This document shows positions 46,113-56,834 of a stretch of 64,000 nt of DNA, one piece after another. The translations under genes were made by a program, and so were the position numbers. The stretch's first letter is position 1. Each line of letters begins with the position of its first letter. Below the pieces are notes generated by a model that worked only from the letters and a program-made list of their open reading frames with translations, made no database searches and had not been told where the DNA came from. The stretch is from Ashinkailepas kermadecensis (lineage: Eukaryota > Arthropoda > Thecostraca > Neolepadidae). The DNA lies in assembly GCA_034440615.1 (NCBI GenBank), contig JAOTOM010005053.1, positions 191,501 to 255,500 of the forward strand, given 5' to 3'.

Positions 46113-46545
46113 CACATGTGTAGCGCGAAGAGCGCAAGACGTTCCCTTTTCACTTGATTTCATCTAGCTTGTAACGATATTTTACCATCCGGGAACTTTG
46201 ACAAGCTCGGACAACATTGAAAAGTGCTGGATCTGGCCCTGATATTATTAACAATGACATGATAAAAAAATTACATCATCGTTCACTATGTGCAATTTTA
46301 GATATATTTAACCTGATATGGACTAGCGAGATTACCTGATTACCTGATACCTGAGATTACCTGATTACCTGATACCTGAGATTACTTGATACCTGACGTG
46401 AGAACATCGTAATCCTGATAAAAAAGAATGCAAAGAAGATGTACTACTGATTAATTGGAGTGCAGACCCATCTCGTTTACTTTCGCCCTTTTAATGTTAT
46501 CATGAAAAATTATTAACGTTCAACTTATTTGGTAGCTCAAGACGA
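46113..46545. other. Foreign or deleted segment inside LINE
   Basis: The RT N-terminal blocks expected here are absent. GTGCTGGATCTGGCCCTG at 46,222-46,239 is a hAT-like terminus (complement CAGGGCCAGATCCAGCAC), but I found no partner end. At 46,332-46,400 GATTACCTGATACCTGA recurs about four times. Confidence 0.45.
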
Positions 46546-46559
46546 TCCTAATTCTTTCC

Positions 46560-47560
46560 AATGTGCAGTGTGGTTTCCAACACAGCCAAAGTGCAGCTCA
46601 TCAACTTGTAACTTTGGACACTGCTGTCGGGAAACTTTTATTCATAATTAGCACAATTTCGCAATACTTTTCGACATTGAAAAAGGATATGATCACGAGT
46701 GGCATTATGCCATTCTCATCACGTGGCTTCGATATGATATGTTACGAAACATGGGCAACTTCATTGAAAGTTTTATGAGAGATCCTCCTGCCTATCCTAC
46801 CGTGTGAGGGTTGGTCATGTCTACCCCAAAGCTTATAAACATCTAAACGGGGTTCCACAAGGATCTATTCTCAGTGTGATTCTGTTTGGTATTTTAATCA
46901 ACAACACATGTGAAGCAATATCCGCAACACTAGACGAGTTGCTCTTTGGTGATAATTTTGCAGTATGGATCGCTTCATCTACTAACAAGTCGGCTGAACG
47001 GAAGCTTCATCTCTGCTTCGGTAATCTTTATAGGCGGAGCTTCACAAATGGTCTCCGATTTTCTACCACAAAACGAAATGCATTCTTTTCTGGCGTGAGC
47101 GCCGCACATGCAGACATTACTTTATACATGTACCGCCGCGGGATGCCAATTTGCTCTGAAGAAAAGTTTTGTAAGCACTATGCGACAAATGACTGACATA
47201 CTCATCACATATAAAGGAACTTCAAAACAAATGCTTCAAGCGCATGAAATTTCTAAAAGTCACCTCTCGCACGAGCTATATCGCTGATAGAGCAACATTA
47301 TTACGTCTAAACGGTGCTCTTGTCACTCCATTCTTCACTACTCGTGCATATGATGCATTATGATGGTGCACTCTCCTCCGTAAATGAAAGAGACCCTGGA
47401 TGCTGGCCACCATGCTTGCATTCATATTTGCACCGGGGCTTTCCGCACCTCTCACATAATATTCCTTGTGGTCAAAGCGAATGAACCCGACTATATATCC
47501 ATCGAAAGTATTTGTCTCTAAAATGCGCACTTCGTATCTCAGAATGTCGCGACCCCATCA
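46560..47560 (+). mobile_element. I-group LINE relic: reverse transcriptase
   Basis: QCGFQHSQSAAHQLVTLDTA starts the fingers/palm. After a frameshift come FDIEKGYDHEWHYAI (motif A, about 46,670), NGVPQGSILSVILFGILIN (motif B, about 46,847) and LLFGDNFAVW (motif C, about 46,942), then HIKELQNKCFKRMKFLKV and ADRATLLRLNGALV (thumb, about 47,205-47,320). The catalytic box normally reads xxDD. Here it is FGDN, so the second Asp is lost. Several frameshifts and stops. The RNase H that belongs to it sits 3 kb further on. Confidence 0.85.
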
Positions 47561-48285
47561 CATAGTACGATATTCAACACACACCTGACGGCAGAGGCGA
47601 AAAAAGCCAACGACACGCCGACGCACGTCTGTGACAGCTAAAGGGACACGGAAGACTAATGAGACAGCCAAAGGCTGACATGTCTTTTTCTTTCAAAGCT
47701 TGAAAACACTTTGCTTTTTTAAATCAATCGTATCAGTCCATTTCTGGGCTAGTTTACATTATAAGATGGCATATTTTATATAGTGGTAGCGTCCTTACGA
47801 GACAGCTGCTGGCTGAAAAAAATATGCGGTACAAGTGGCGGCCCATGCTAAATTATTATAGACGTCGGCGGTATGCCGTTGAGACAGCAACTCATGCGGG
47901 ACATTTGTGGCGCGTTGAACCTTATTGAATGATCTTGCTGAACGAAGTAGAATCGGGTCCTGGGAAATGACGCCATGGAAGTTAAGGGCATCTGCTTGCC
48001 CTTAATTAGCGCAATAATTCGTGAAACAAAAAAGCAAATAAACACGAAGACAATTTTTTCCACGCAACTTCCAACAGATACCAAAAACATTACCACTTTC
48101 TTTCATGGATCCGCGGGTACATATATAGTTTTCTGTGATGTCATTTGGAGAACAAATTATACCTGGTGGTTTGAATGGCTTTCCCTTGAATGGTAGGAAA
48201 TTGAATCTCCTTGAATGGTATGAAATAACCTTGGGTTTTCCATGATCTTTGTCCACCGGTTGGTACGTTCAAGTCCTCGGTGGGA
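47561..48285. other. Unassigned insert in the LINE, part 1
   Basis: No domain recognised. AT-rich. CCTTGAATGGTA recurs at about 48,184 and 48,211. Begins the roughly 3 kb that separate RT from RNase H. Confidence 0.4.
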
Positions 48286-48290
48286 ATAAA

Positions 48291-48422
48291 GACAATTCTG
48301 CGTTCTTTTTTGCCCTTGAGGAACAACAAGTTGAAGCACGGAGGGCAGCTCTTGCGCGTAAAGAATATGTCCTTCGGTGCTGGAGGAAAGTGGGAACGAT
48401 GGTGCAGACCGGTGCCCAATGA
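48291..48422 (+). other. Unassigned coding-like fragment
   Basis: One plus frame reads FFALEEQQVEARRAALARKE then YVLRCWRKVGTMVQTGAQ and a stop, an amphipathic, charged helix-like string. It has no start and I do not recognise it. It could be an exon or a transposon ORF remnant. Weak. Confidence 0.25.
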
Positions 48423-48569
48423 TGATGTCAACGCATCACCAGGAGCAGGTAATTCATGTTTTTTTGTGGTGATTCACTGGACAATTCCATGCAAGCAAGG
48501 AATTTATTTTATTGTGCTGGCTATGCCTGCTGGCCAGGTTTACGTACCTAGGTAGGTAGATAGCTGCCT

Positions 48570-48990
48570 GCCTACCACAGGGTTCTGTCTATGCTTTGTA
48601 ATCCTAAATGTGGACAAGAATTTGTGGAGTAATAAAATATGGAGAGGGTGCTTTTCTTTCAGCCTGCGACATCTGAATCTCTGCTTGTGCTATCCAGTGA
48701 GTCTTGAGCATTGTATTGCAGAGCTGTTAATTGTTGAACAATACCATTCAACTCCCAGATAAGAAGGATGAGATAAAAATTTGCTGGAGAGGATGATGTT
48801 CTGGGTGCCAAAAATCTAGCAATAATCAATTTTTCATATGGTACCATGTCTACATTCCCAAGATACAAACTAGGTTCAACTTCTGCCAGCAGGCTGACTT
48901 TATTTGATGTGGATTTAATACATCTAGTTGTGCCACTGAAATTTTCAATGATGTAATGTCAATAGGTATTACCATTCCAAGTATGTCCAT
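48570..48990 (-). pseudogene. Dispersed family copy A, coding-like on minus strand
   Basis: The minus strand from about 48,910 to 48,663 is open and reads VEPSLYLGNVDMVPYEKLII, ARFLAPRTSSSPANFYLILL, IWELNGIVQQLTALQYNAQD and SLDSTSRDSDVAG, then a stop. The same DNA recurs, diverged, at 62.93-63.20 kb, and in the same frame that copy reads RTSSSPEADLPSILICRLNG then stops with QDS and DSNV. Shared frame words (RTSSSP, LNG, QDS, DS-V) suggest the ancestor coded for protein, such as a transposon ORF. I do not recognise the family. Confidence 0.5.
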
Positions 48991-49499
48991 TCCTACTAAA
49001 TCATAATCTTTGTGTGCTGCTGTAACCACAAAAGGTATTGTGTATTGTTATCACATCCTTCACAACTGCATCATTGTTATTTGTGGCCAATTGGAATTCA
49101 GCAAAATTTGGCCATCCATGACACCTAGACAAATATGTTGGCAATTTTAGATCAACTCGTATTCATGCTGTTACCCTTAAGCCAGCCAAGACAACATGGT
49201 AAATTTGTGCTTGGAAGGAGTTTTTTTTTAATTCTTGGACCTTATTTTTTCAGTGCAATAGTTGTGAAGGTGACCAAGATGATGGGACCATCCATTTTCT
49301 GTGCAAATGCTTGTTTTTCAGTTTGGAAGCAAAATAACACTAAAAAGAAGCTTTGAGTCAGGTAACAGTAAAAAAAGTGAGTGCTTAAAAAAATATAAAT
49401 AACCATTAAACATAACCTGACCTCCCTTTGAATACAAAAATCAAGGAAGGAAACTGGCAAATTTCAAACAATATGTTTTCTTCCAATTACCAAACTTAT
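48991..49499. other. Unassigned AT-rich DNA
   Basis: Probably continues the dispersed element above. No gene recognised. Confidence 0.35.
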
Positions 49500-49960
49500 A
49501 AAAACTTAAAACAACCTAATGAAACCTAACATAATATGCTTTGCAAGAAAAACAGTTTCCAATTTTGTTTTGAGAATTTTGTTGATTTTTTTAAACACTT
49601 CCAGCTTATGAAACCAAAACTAACCTAACCAAACTAGTATTATTGCAGTTTAAGGTAATCACAAGACAAGTTTTGCACACATTCTACTTCATAAAACATG
49701 CAAAGGGGTTAGTTTTCGTTAAGTTAGGTTAGGTCAGGCTTTTGTTGCAAGTTATGCTTTTTTGGAAAAAATGGGCAATGAAAAAAAAATGTTGAAGTAT
49801 TCTTTGTTCAAAAACAGTTTAGGCTGGGTTAGGTTAGATTTGGTTAGGTTTTTTGCTTTTCAATTTTTTTAAAGAAAATAATTGTTTGCAAATTATCCTT
49901 TTTTACAGATAATTTGTATTGCATGGAAAGTTAGGCTAGGTTAGGTTATGTTACATATTT
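49500..49960. repeat. Scattered TTAGG/CCTAA-like words
   Basis: CCTAATGAAACCTAACATAA and AACTAACCTAACC in the left part, GTTAAGTTAGGTTAGGTCAG at about 49,717, GGGTTAGGTTAGATTTGG at about 49,825 and GGCTAGGTTAGGTTATG at about 49,934. Polarity switches from the CCTAA to the TTAGG strand at about 49.65 kb. Confidence 0.6.
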
Positions 49961-50344
49961 TTTCTTTGTTTTGACTGTTACTTTGTATGCTATATTACAA
50001 CAACTTTGTATGCTACTTACTACTTACAACTTTGTATGCTATACTTTGTATGCTATTGCCGCCTCCAGCGGCGGCCCACCAAAAATATTTTGTGGATTTG
50101 ATGGTGACAAAACTCACGATTCGAAACATAAAAAGTGCTACTCTCCAATTTCTAGCTGAAATATGTATCAACTGCAATGAGGATCAAACATGCTTTTTCA
50201 ACACGGCGAGGCAAGCGTGTGAGGAACTTGTTTTATTAACCATATATGCAAAGAATTTGAGACAGTTCACAGGTTCGTCGGTGACAGCTTCGGAATTTGT
50301 TTCACCCCTGCCTGGCGGAGCATATCCTGTCTGGCCGCCGGCCC
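49961..50344. other. Unassigned DNA with CTTTGTATGCTA repeat
   Basis: ACTTTGTATGCTA occurs four times at 49,979-50,055. The open frame at 49,987-50,409 matches nothing I know. Confidence 0.4.
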
Positions 50345-50512
50345 TCAGTGAGACCATTATGTGTCCGTGCGTCTCAGTGAGACCATTATGTGTCCGTGTG
50401 TCTCAGTGAGACCAGTCTGTATCCGTGTGTCTCAGTGGGTGATGGATTTGCAGCTTGCAGTTCATCAGTCAGTTCATCAGTCCAGTTCATCAGTCCAGTT
50501 CATCAGTGATCA
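50345..50512 (+). repeat. Two small tandem repeats
   Basis: CTCAGTGAGACCATTATGTG plus TCCGTGTGT, about three units, then GTTCATCAGTCCA, about four units. Confidence 0.85.
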
Positions 50513-50639
50513 GTGGCACATGTTGAGGCGGCCACAGTCGAGCTCTGGCGGGTGCTGCTTGTCGACCTTTCGCTGATGACGCAAGGAAAATCCCAAACCA
50601 CTCTTGCTGAATTTCGTGGTCTAGCTACGGGCAATATTT

Positions 50640-51158
50640 CCAAACACACCGATTGTGGTGTTCTCCACACCGACGGGTCGAGGACTTAGTCTGGTGTAGG
50701 ATTCACTTTTGTGGGAGGTGGTGATGAGAAAATGTATGATCTATCTCCTGAATGTTCTGTTTTTGCGGCAGAATTATTCGCAATATGGAAAGTACTGTAG
50801 TCTATTTCTCGACATCATTATGAAAATGTATCAATCGTTCCAGACTCAGCGAGTTCACTTCACGTTCTCACCAGGCAACTGTATTATTCTTATTTAGTGT
50901 CACACATCTTAAATAGACTGATCACGTCCAGGTGCAATGCATTGTAAGTTTTATGTGGGCCCCAGGTCACGTCGGAGTCCCCGGAACAGAAGAGGCCGAC
51001 GCAGCTGCCAACACCGCTTCAGAGTTCCCTGCTCCAACTGGCATAAAGCCATCGGCAACAGATCTATTCACCATGTTGATCTCGGCGATCTTCGCGGAAT
51101 TTCAACAACGGCGTCTTCCGAGAAACCGAGCATATTATAAGAAATTAGGCCGTCTGTA
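50640..51158 (+). mobile_element. I-group LINE relic: RNase H
   Basis: All four acidic motifs can be found: HTDGSRT (about 50,665), FAAELFAIWK (about 50,764), VPDSASSL (about 50,836) and EEADAAANTAS (about 50,988), preceded by WAPGHVGVPG. There are two in-frame stops (after SRT and after KVL) and one frame change at about 50,930. RNase H downstream of RT is characteristic of the I group (I, LOA, Ingi and relatives), and WAPGHVGVPG is typical of arthropod copies. Same polarity as the RT relic at 46.6-47.6 kb, and almost surely the same insertion. Confidence 0.85.
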
Positions 51159-51194
51159 GGATACTGGCAGTCCGCGGTTCGGAAAAAAAGAAGA

Positions 51195-51450
51195 AGCTGC
51201 ACTGTGCACACTGCATCGGCCACATATATCAAACACACAGTCATCCTATTACCCGCAGAGATCAAGGCCGATGCACAGCTCGTGCGGCCGTAGTGACGGC
51301 CGAGCATGCACTTATCTCCTGCACACATCTTAATCCGCCGGAGATAACTATTTGAAGCCACCGACGATTGTCGATATATTAGGCCAAACTCCAAACGTGG
51401 ATATCTGAGATGTATTCAGATTCAGCAACTTCATCGAAGTGCATGCTGCG
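51195..51450 (+). mobile_element. I-group LINE relic: C-terminal domain
   Basis: CAHCIGHIYQTHSHPITRRD then RCTARAAVVTAEHALISC and THLNPP follow the usual RIGHT--THSHLL, C--C, EH-L--CP pattern of the C-terminal zinc knuckle. The second Cys of the knuckle is Arg. Ends with VDILGQTPNVDI and a stop. Confidence 0.75.
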
Positions 51451-51784
51451 TATGTCCCAACGGTGGTTCGTAGGGTGGGCATGGGTTAGGGTGCCCCCCC
51501 CCCACGGTGCAGCATTGTGAACCATGCCTGCAGTGTTTCTGTCTATATCACAGCTGACATGGTTCGGTCCGGCTGACATGTTCCTCAGCTTGCACGCACC
51601 ATCTCCATTGCTTTCGATTGCCCGGACTAATTCTGTATTTTACTCGTATTCTCTGGCATCGTTTTTCTACGCATTTCGTGTTATCTCCGTCCGTACTTCT
51701 AGCATATTAGTCATCGGGGCAATATAGCCGAAGCAGCTGACGCGCCCACAAATCACAACTGCACGCACTAGTCGTCTCTTGTCG
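51451..51784. other. LINE 3' flank, unassigned
   Basis: No poly-A tail or target duplication found. No gene. Confidence 0.4.
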
Positions 51785-52036
51785 CTGGTCAGAGTCTCCG
51801 GTAATTGGACAGAGTCTCCGGTAAGTGGCCAGAGTCTCCGGTAAGTGGTCAGGGTCTCCGGTAAGTGGTCAGAGGCTCTTGTAGCTGGTCATCGTCTCCG
51901 GTAAGTGGTCATCGTCTCCGGTAAGTGGTCAGAGTCTCCGGGAAGTGGTCAGTCTCCGGTAAATGGTTCAGAGTTTCTTGTGGACGGTAAGAGTCTCTGG
52001 GAAGTGGTCAGAGTATCTTGTAGCTGGTCAGAGTCT
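51785..52036 (+). repeat. 20-bp minisatellite
   Basis: About 12 units of GGTCAGAGTCTCCGGTAAGT with TCTTGTAGCT variants. GGTAAGT is a strong splice-donor-like word in most units. Confidence 0.92.
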
Positions 52037-52575
52037 GTGATTGCTGTACGTTCTGATCTCGCACTATCCAGCAATGCGTTTTGGGTGACGTGTCGGCAGC
52101 CAATCGAAGTTCGAGAGAACGCATATGTTCTAGCATTATTCAATAATATATGTTCTAGTTATGTAACTAAATGCTAGTCTAGAGTGTGTTTGTACCAGTG
52201 TATTTGTGGTAAATAATTGATCAAACTAGTGTTGTTAGTTAGTTATTTGGGCTCAAGGGCTTTTCGACCAGACTTGATCATTCGGCCCGAAGCTCGTGTT
52301 GTAAATAATATCACAACCAGAATGTATTATGCGCCGGTCTTGTTTGGGACTGATATTTCTCCACCGGTCGGCGGTGTGCAGTGAAGCACCATCGCTTCAC
52401 GTGCTCTGCTGAATCGAGAGCGCATAGTTTATGTCAACTTTCCACTGGTCAACTCGTCAAACATGAGCAGCCACGGCTGCCATGAATAAACCATCAGCCA
52501 TGGACGGGGCACGCTCCAGAAGTACGGACCCCGACAGAGAACCAGTTTTTGCTCGTCGACTGTCCCGAACACTGC
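52037..52575. other. Unassigned DNA
   Basis: Nothing recognised. Confidence 0.4.
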
Positions 52576-52577
52576 TG

Positions 52578-52795
52578 ACAGAGACGTCCACGTCCCACCC
52601 CAAACACAGAGACGTCCACGTCCGACCCGTCACAGAGACGTCCACGTCCCCCACCAGACACAGAGACGTCCACGTCCCACCCGTCACAGAGACGTCCACG
52701 TCCCACCAGACACAGAGACGTCCACGTCCCACCCGTCACAGAGACGTTCACGTCCCACCAGACACAGAGACGTTCAAGTCTCACTAGACATAGGC
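52578..52795 (+). repeat. 25-26-bp minisatellite
   Basis: ACAGAGACGTCCACGTCCCA followed by CCCGTC or CCAGAC, about eight units. Every unit contains GACGT. Confidence 0.93.
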
Positions 52796-52879
52796 ACCGG
52801 GCCTCTGTACAGATTTTAATTTACCTAATTAGATTAGATTATATTTTTAAGAGATTACCCGAAGAGAGAGAGGTGGGTA

Positions 52880-53125
52880 ACCAACGACCATCGGACCAGC
52901 TATGCTGTAGAACATGCCCACCATTGGTCACCACAAGGAAAGAAGAAAAACCCTACTTTCTTTTTCGACGCCTTCGACTGCTGCGTCACATGGTGTCGCC
53001 AACCTCTCACGCCCACTGGTCGCGTGTGAACTCGGAAATACCGGCGGCTGCGGGATTCGAACCCACCATCTCGCGATCAAGGGTCGAACGCCCTACCGAC
53101 GGAGCAACAGCGACCCTCACCGGAA
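52880..53125 (-). mobile_element. tRNA-derived SINE copy 4
   Basis: On the minus strand the head (53,125-53,045) has GCTCCGTCGGTAGGGCG and a B-box GGTGGGTTCGAATCCCG. The body reads GCGACCAGTGGGCGTGAGAG, then GTTGGCGACACC and AGGCGTCG, the same core as at 41.8 kb. Its plus-strand shadow gives FEPTISRSRVERPTDGAT-type peptides. Confidence 0.8.
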
Positions 53126-53412
53126 GGGTTCGTCACATTTACAGGTGATGCTCCCCGGCACTGTGCAAGATAACATTTCATCGAAATTATGGCATTTCTA
53201 GCGGCGTTACCGAGTCCTGCGTCAGGTAGACTCTTGCACGGATACCTACGAGTAAAACAAATGCATGTCGCGTTAGCATATGAAGAAGGATGTCTGTATG
53301 TTAATTTGACGCCTGTCTAGCAACACGCACGGCTCACCGCACTGCAAGTCGGTATAACTGGGGCAAACTTAGCGTCAGCGAAGCTTCTCAGGGTACTGTT
53401 GCTAGGCGACCG
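53126..53412. other. Unassigned spacer
   Basis: No gene seen. Confidence 0.4.
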
Positions 53413-53414
53413 AC

Positions 53415-53764
53415 ACTGAGGGACTGTCACCGAGAGGCCGCCACTGGGCGTGTTTGCCACTATAGTACTGCCACTGGAGTACTGTCATTGGGGGACTGCC
53501 AATGAGAGACTGCCGCTGGGGTTACTGCCAATGGAACACTGTCACTGGGGTTTGCCATCGAGAGTCTGCCACTGGGGTACTACCGGTGGGGGACTGCCAC
53601 TGGGAGTACTACCAGTGGGGGACTGTAGTGGGGGTGCTAACGGTGGGGCACTGCAGTGGGGGTACTATCGGTGGAGGACTACGGTGAGGGTACCACCTGT
53701 GGGGGACTACAGTGAAGGTATTAATAGTGGGGTATTACAATGGGGACGACAGTGAGGGTACTAT
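53415..53764 (+). repeat. Degenerate minisatellite, left part
   Basis: GGGGACTGCCACTGGGAGTA plus CTACCAGTG, units about 15 or 29 bp. It resumes at 54,850-54,935 after the LINE insertion. Confidence 0.85.
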
Positions 53765-54843
53765 TTTTTATTTTTTTATTTTTATTTTTAATTTTTTTAT
53801 TTTGTTTAAGGTCCGCCACCCAAGATCAGGTGACCAGGAGCGCCCCCTCCTCTTACCCAACGACTGCAGCACCTTACGGTAACACCATAAAATAAAAATT
53901 AAAGTCGCGGCACTCCCAGCTAAGAGATGGAAAACAAATAAATTAGCATACAAAGCACCCGGTATTAGAGCAATAAAACTAATAATAAAGAATGCTGTAA
54001 GTAGTCATACCCAAAGGTGGCATATGACTGGCCCTAGATCCATCCCAATAAGAAGTTAAGGTCTAAACTATAATGTTAGTAGCTGGTTTGTGGACAGGTA
54101 GTAATGAGCACTCCTGATTTGAAATTCTTTTTTTTACTTTGGCTCCTGCCACAACTCCATCCAGCTAAGCATAGGCTTGTTGCCGGGTGGAGTGTGAGAG
54201 GAACTATGGTTGGGTGTTTTCAACTTGTATATATAGCTAAACGCACGCAGACGCACACGTGCACACGCATACACACGCACACACACGTACACGCACACGC
54301 AACAAGCACACGCACACGCAACAACCACACGCACACGCACACGCGTACGCACTCGTACACTCTCTCTCACACACACACACACACATGCCAGCACCCCTGC
54401 ACATACATACACACAAGGACATGCACACACACAAACACACATACATACACATGTGTACTCCTTTGGTATCAAACATATGTAGTGAATGCTCAAGTCAGTT
54501 AATATCTGCTCAAGAAATATGTCTTGATGTAATTTTTTAGAACAATCTTACAATTTGGTATCTCTGTATGCCGAAAATGTTTTGCTATGATAGTATTCCA
54601 AAGTTTGGGTCCAAGACATTCAATTGTGAATAGACGATAATTTTTGTTTGAATAGCTGTGTTGGAAGCGGTTTTGTAATCTTGTGGAATAAGGGGTATTA
54701 ATCGATTCTGTGAAAAGGGGTCTAATGGAATGAGGTAGCTGATTAGAAATGAATTTTTGCATAATAAGCAGCATTTGAAGTTTTGCTATATCTTGAACTT
54801 TTAAAATTGTATGCTTCTTAAAGATAGGATTTGCACTCTGATT
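53765..54843 (-). mobile_element. 5'-truncated LINE inside a minisatellite
   Basis: On the minus strand the relic starts NPIFKKHTILKVQDIAKLQ (about 54,830) and continues QKFISNQLPHSIRPLF, TRLQNRFQHSYSNKNYR, CLGPKLWNTI and NYIKTYFLSRY to a stop at 54,499. This is the usual C-terminal pattern of non-LTR reverse transcriptases (KVQDIYKLQ, then TR, then GPKLWN-LP). The T-rich block at 53,765-53,808 is the A-rich tail on the opposite strand. TACTAT at 53,759-53,764 and TACTATCGGTGG at 54,844 fit a short target duplication. Nearly open, so fairly young. Confidence 0.8.
54240..54450 (+). repeat. CA/CACACG dinucleotide-type repeat
   Basis: Interrupted (CA)n with ACGCACACGCACACG words, inside the LINE 3' UTR. 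It reads as HTHTHT or VCVCVC, artefact frames. Confidence 0.95.
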
Positions 54844-54849
54844 TACTAT

Positions 54850-54935
54850 CGGTGGATTTACTATCGGTGGAGCATTACAGTGGGGGGTACTACCAGTGGG
54901 AGATTACAGTGGGGGCACTACCAGTGGGGACCACA
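54850..54935 (+). repeat. Degenerate minisatellite, right part
   Basis: GGGGGTACTACCAGTGGGAG and GGGGGCACTACCAGTGGGGA continue the array interrupted at 53,764. Confidence 0.85.
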
Positions 54936-55226
54936 ATGCTATCTCTGTGCGGCACGATGCAGCTAATGTGAATTTGCATGGCAAAGAATGTCAGCATCTG
55001 CTACAGTCAATGTCCCGAGTGCTTAAAAACCTTGGTGGCAGCCAATGCGGGACAGAAACTGGTTTGGCTCCTACGGACAGAGTTTCAAATTCGTAAATTG
55101 ATTTTCATGCAACTGTGCAGCCTTCAACTGCAGACTCAGCTACCTTTTCCGCCGTGCGATGTTCCGCCCGACTCCTGGCATTTGCGTCAGCACAGTCTTG
55201 CCAACAGATGCCATGTTCACATTCCA
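54936..55226. other. Unassigned spacer
   Basis: No gene seen. Confidence 0.4.
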
Positions 55227-55227
55227 A

Positions 55228-55566
55228 CATCATCCTTTGGCTGTCATGTTGCCAACACCATCCTTTGGCTGTCGCGTTGCCAACATCATCCCTTGGATGT
55301 CATGTTGCCAACATCATCCGTTGGCTGGCGCGTTGCCAACATCATCCTTTGGCAGTCATGTTGCCAACATCATCCTTTGGCTGGCACGTTGCCAACATCA
55401 TCCTTTAGCTGTCGCGTTGCCAACATCATCCTTTGGATGTCATGTTGCCAACATCATCCGTTGGCTGGCGCGTTGCCAACATCATCCTTTGGCAGTCATG
55501 TTGCCAACATCATTCTTTGGCTGGCACGTTGCCAACATCATCCTTTAGCTGTCGCGTTGCCAACTC
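55228..55566 (+). repeat. 28-bp minisatellite with 140-bp higher order
   Basis: The unit is CATCATCCTTTGGCTGTCAT plus GTTGCCAA, about 12 copies. GGATGTCATGTTGCC occurs at about 55,293 and 55,433, and the five units in between recur in order. Confidence 0.94.
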
Positions 55567-55897
55567 GTTCGACGTTTTCGCCCGTTGTTCTCCGCTCCGC
55601 CGAAGGTGAGTTCCAGGACGCGTAGAGCATTGGCTGCAGTCTGCCATGCATCATGCATATTTCTGTCAACATTTTTTCTCCCCCATACAAATTACACTGC
55701 ACTCTGTTGGATTCCGGTCAACCCACGCCGGTCTGCACAACCTACACAGATCCGGTAGCCACCACCAGTTGAGCCGCTGTGGTATGTACACACGTGGTCT
55801 GTTAGGTAGACTGACCCGCGGCTGCTCGCTCAACATTCGGACAAACTGCCCAACAAGCGGCCTAGTGGTACGCTTGACGTGGTAATTGTCTCGTAGT
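55567..55897. other. Unassigned spacer
   Basis: No gene seen. Confidence 0.4.
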
Positions 55898-56250
55898 ACA
55901 CAATGGTGTACGTCATGGTGTACGTCATGGTGTACGACATGGTGTATGACATGGTGTACGTCATGATGTACGTCATTGTGTACGTCACGATGTACGTCAT
56001 GGTGTACGTCATGATGTACGTCATGGTGTACATCATGGTGTACGTCACGATGTACGTCATGGCGTACATCATGGTGTACGTAATGGTGTACATCATGATG
56101 TACGTCATGGTGTACGTCATGGTGTGCATCATGGTGTACGTCACGATGTACGTCATGGCGTACATCATGGTGTACGTAATGGTGTGCATCATGGTGCACG
56201 TCATGGTGCACGTCATTGCGTACATCATGGCATACATCATAGTGTACGTC
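55898..56250 (+). repeat. 12-bp minisatellite
   Basis: ATGGTGTACGTC with GATG, CACG and CATC variants, about 29 units. A block of about 110 bp (CACGATGTACGTCATGGCGT start) recurs at 56,047 and 56,143. Confidence 0.94.
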
Positions 56251-56409
56251 ATGCAGCACAAGGGACGCCACCGTGTCACTGGCAGGGAGTCAGCTGGCTA
56301 ATGTCAGAGGTGACGGCCTATGAAGGTCGGCTGCTGGCTGACCCTGCCCGCGCGGTCACCAGGTGAGCTGCGCGGCCCAGCCCTGGTCGGTCGGGCACCG
56401 TGGTGTGAC

Positions 56410-56655
56410 GATGTGTATGCCGATGTGTATGCCGATGTGTATGCCGATGTGTATGATGTGTGTGCCGATGTGTATCATGTGCATGCCGATGTGTATGTTG
56501 TGTATGCTGATGTGTATGATGTGTATGCCGATGTGTATGGCGATGTGTATGATGTGTGTGCCGATGTGTATCATGTGCATGCCGATGTGTATGATGTGTA
56601 TGCTGATGTGTATGATGTGTATGCCGATGTGTATGGCGATGTACATGGTGATGAG
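56410..56655 (+). repeat. 12-bp minisatellite
   Basis: GATGTGTATGCC with TGTGTATGAT variants, about 20 units. A block of about 108 bp recurs (GATGTGTGTGCCGATG at about 56,454 and 56,550). Confidence 0.94.
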
Positions 56656-56834
56656 GTGTAGTCATTTATCAACGGTGTGCCGATGTATATTATGGCGAAG
56701 TGCAGTCATTTATCCGAGAATGGCCGGACAGGGCTGGTTCGAGGCACCGCGACGCGGCTCGTCATCCTGGAGCTGTCGTGGTAATCCCTCCGCCCTTGGG
56801 GACGACTGCCGCGGTACACGGCTGGTCAGCTGAC

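Noticed and set aside
47848..48256. PIF/Harbinger-like ORF fragments on the minus strand
   Set aside because: Short frames without any conserved motif of that family on close reading.
54134..54493. Cys/Val-rich minus frame in the CA repeat
   Set aside because: A CA dinucleotide tract reads as VCVCVC. It lies in a LINE 3' UTR.
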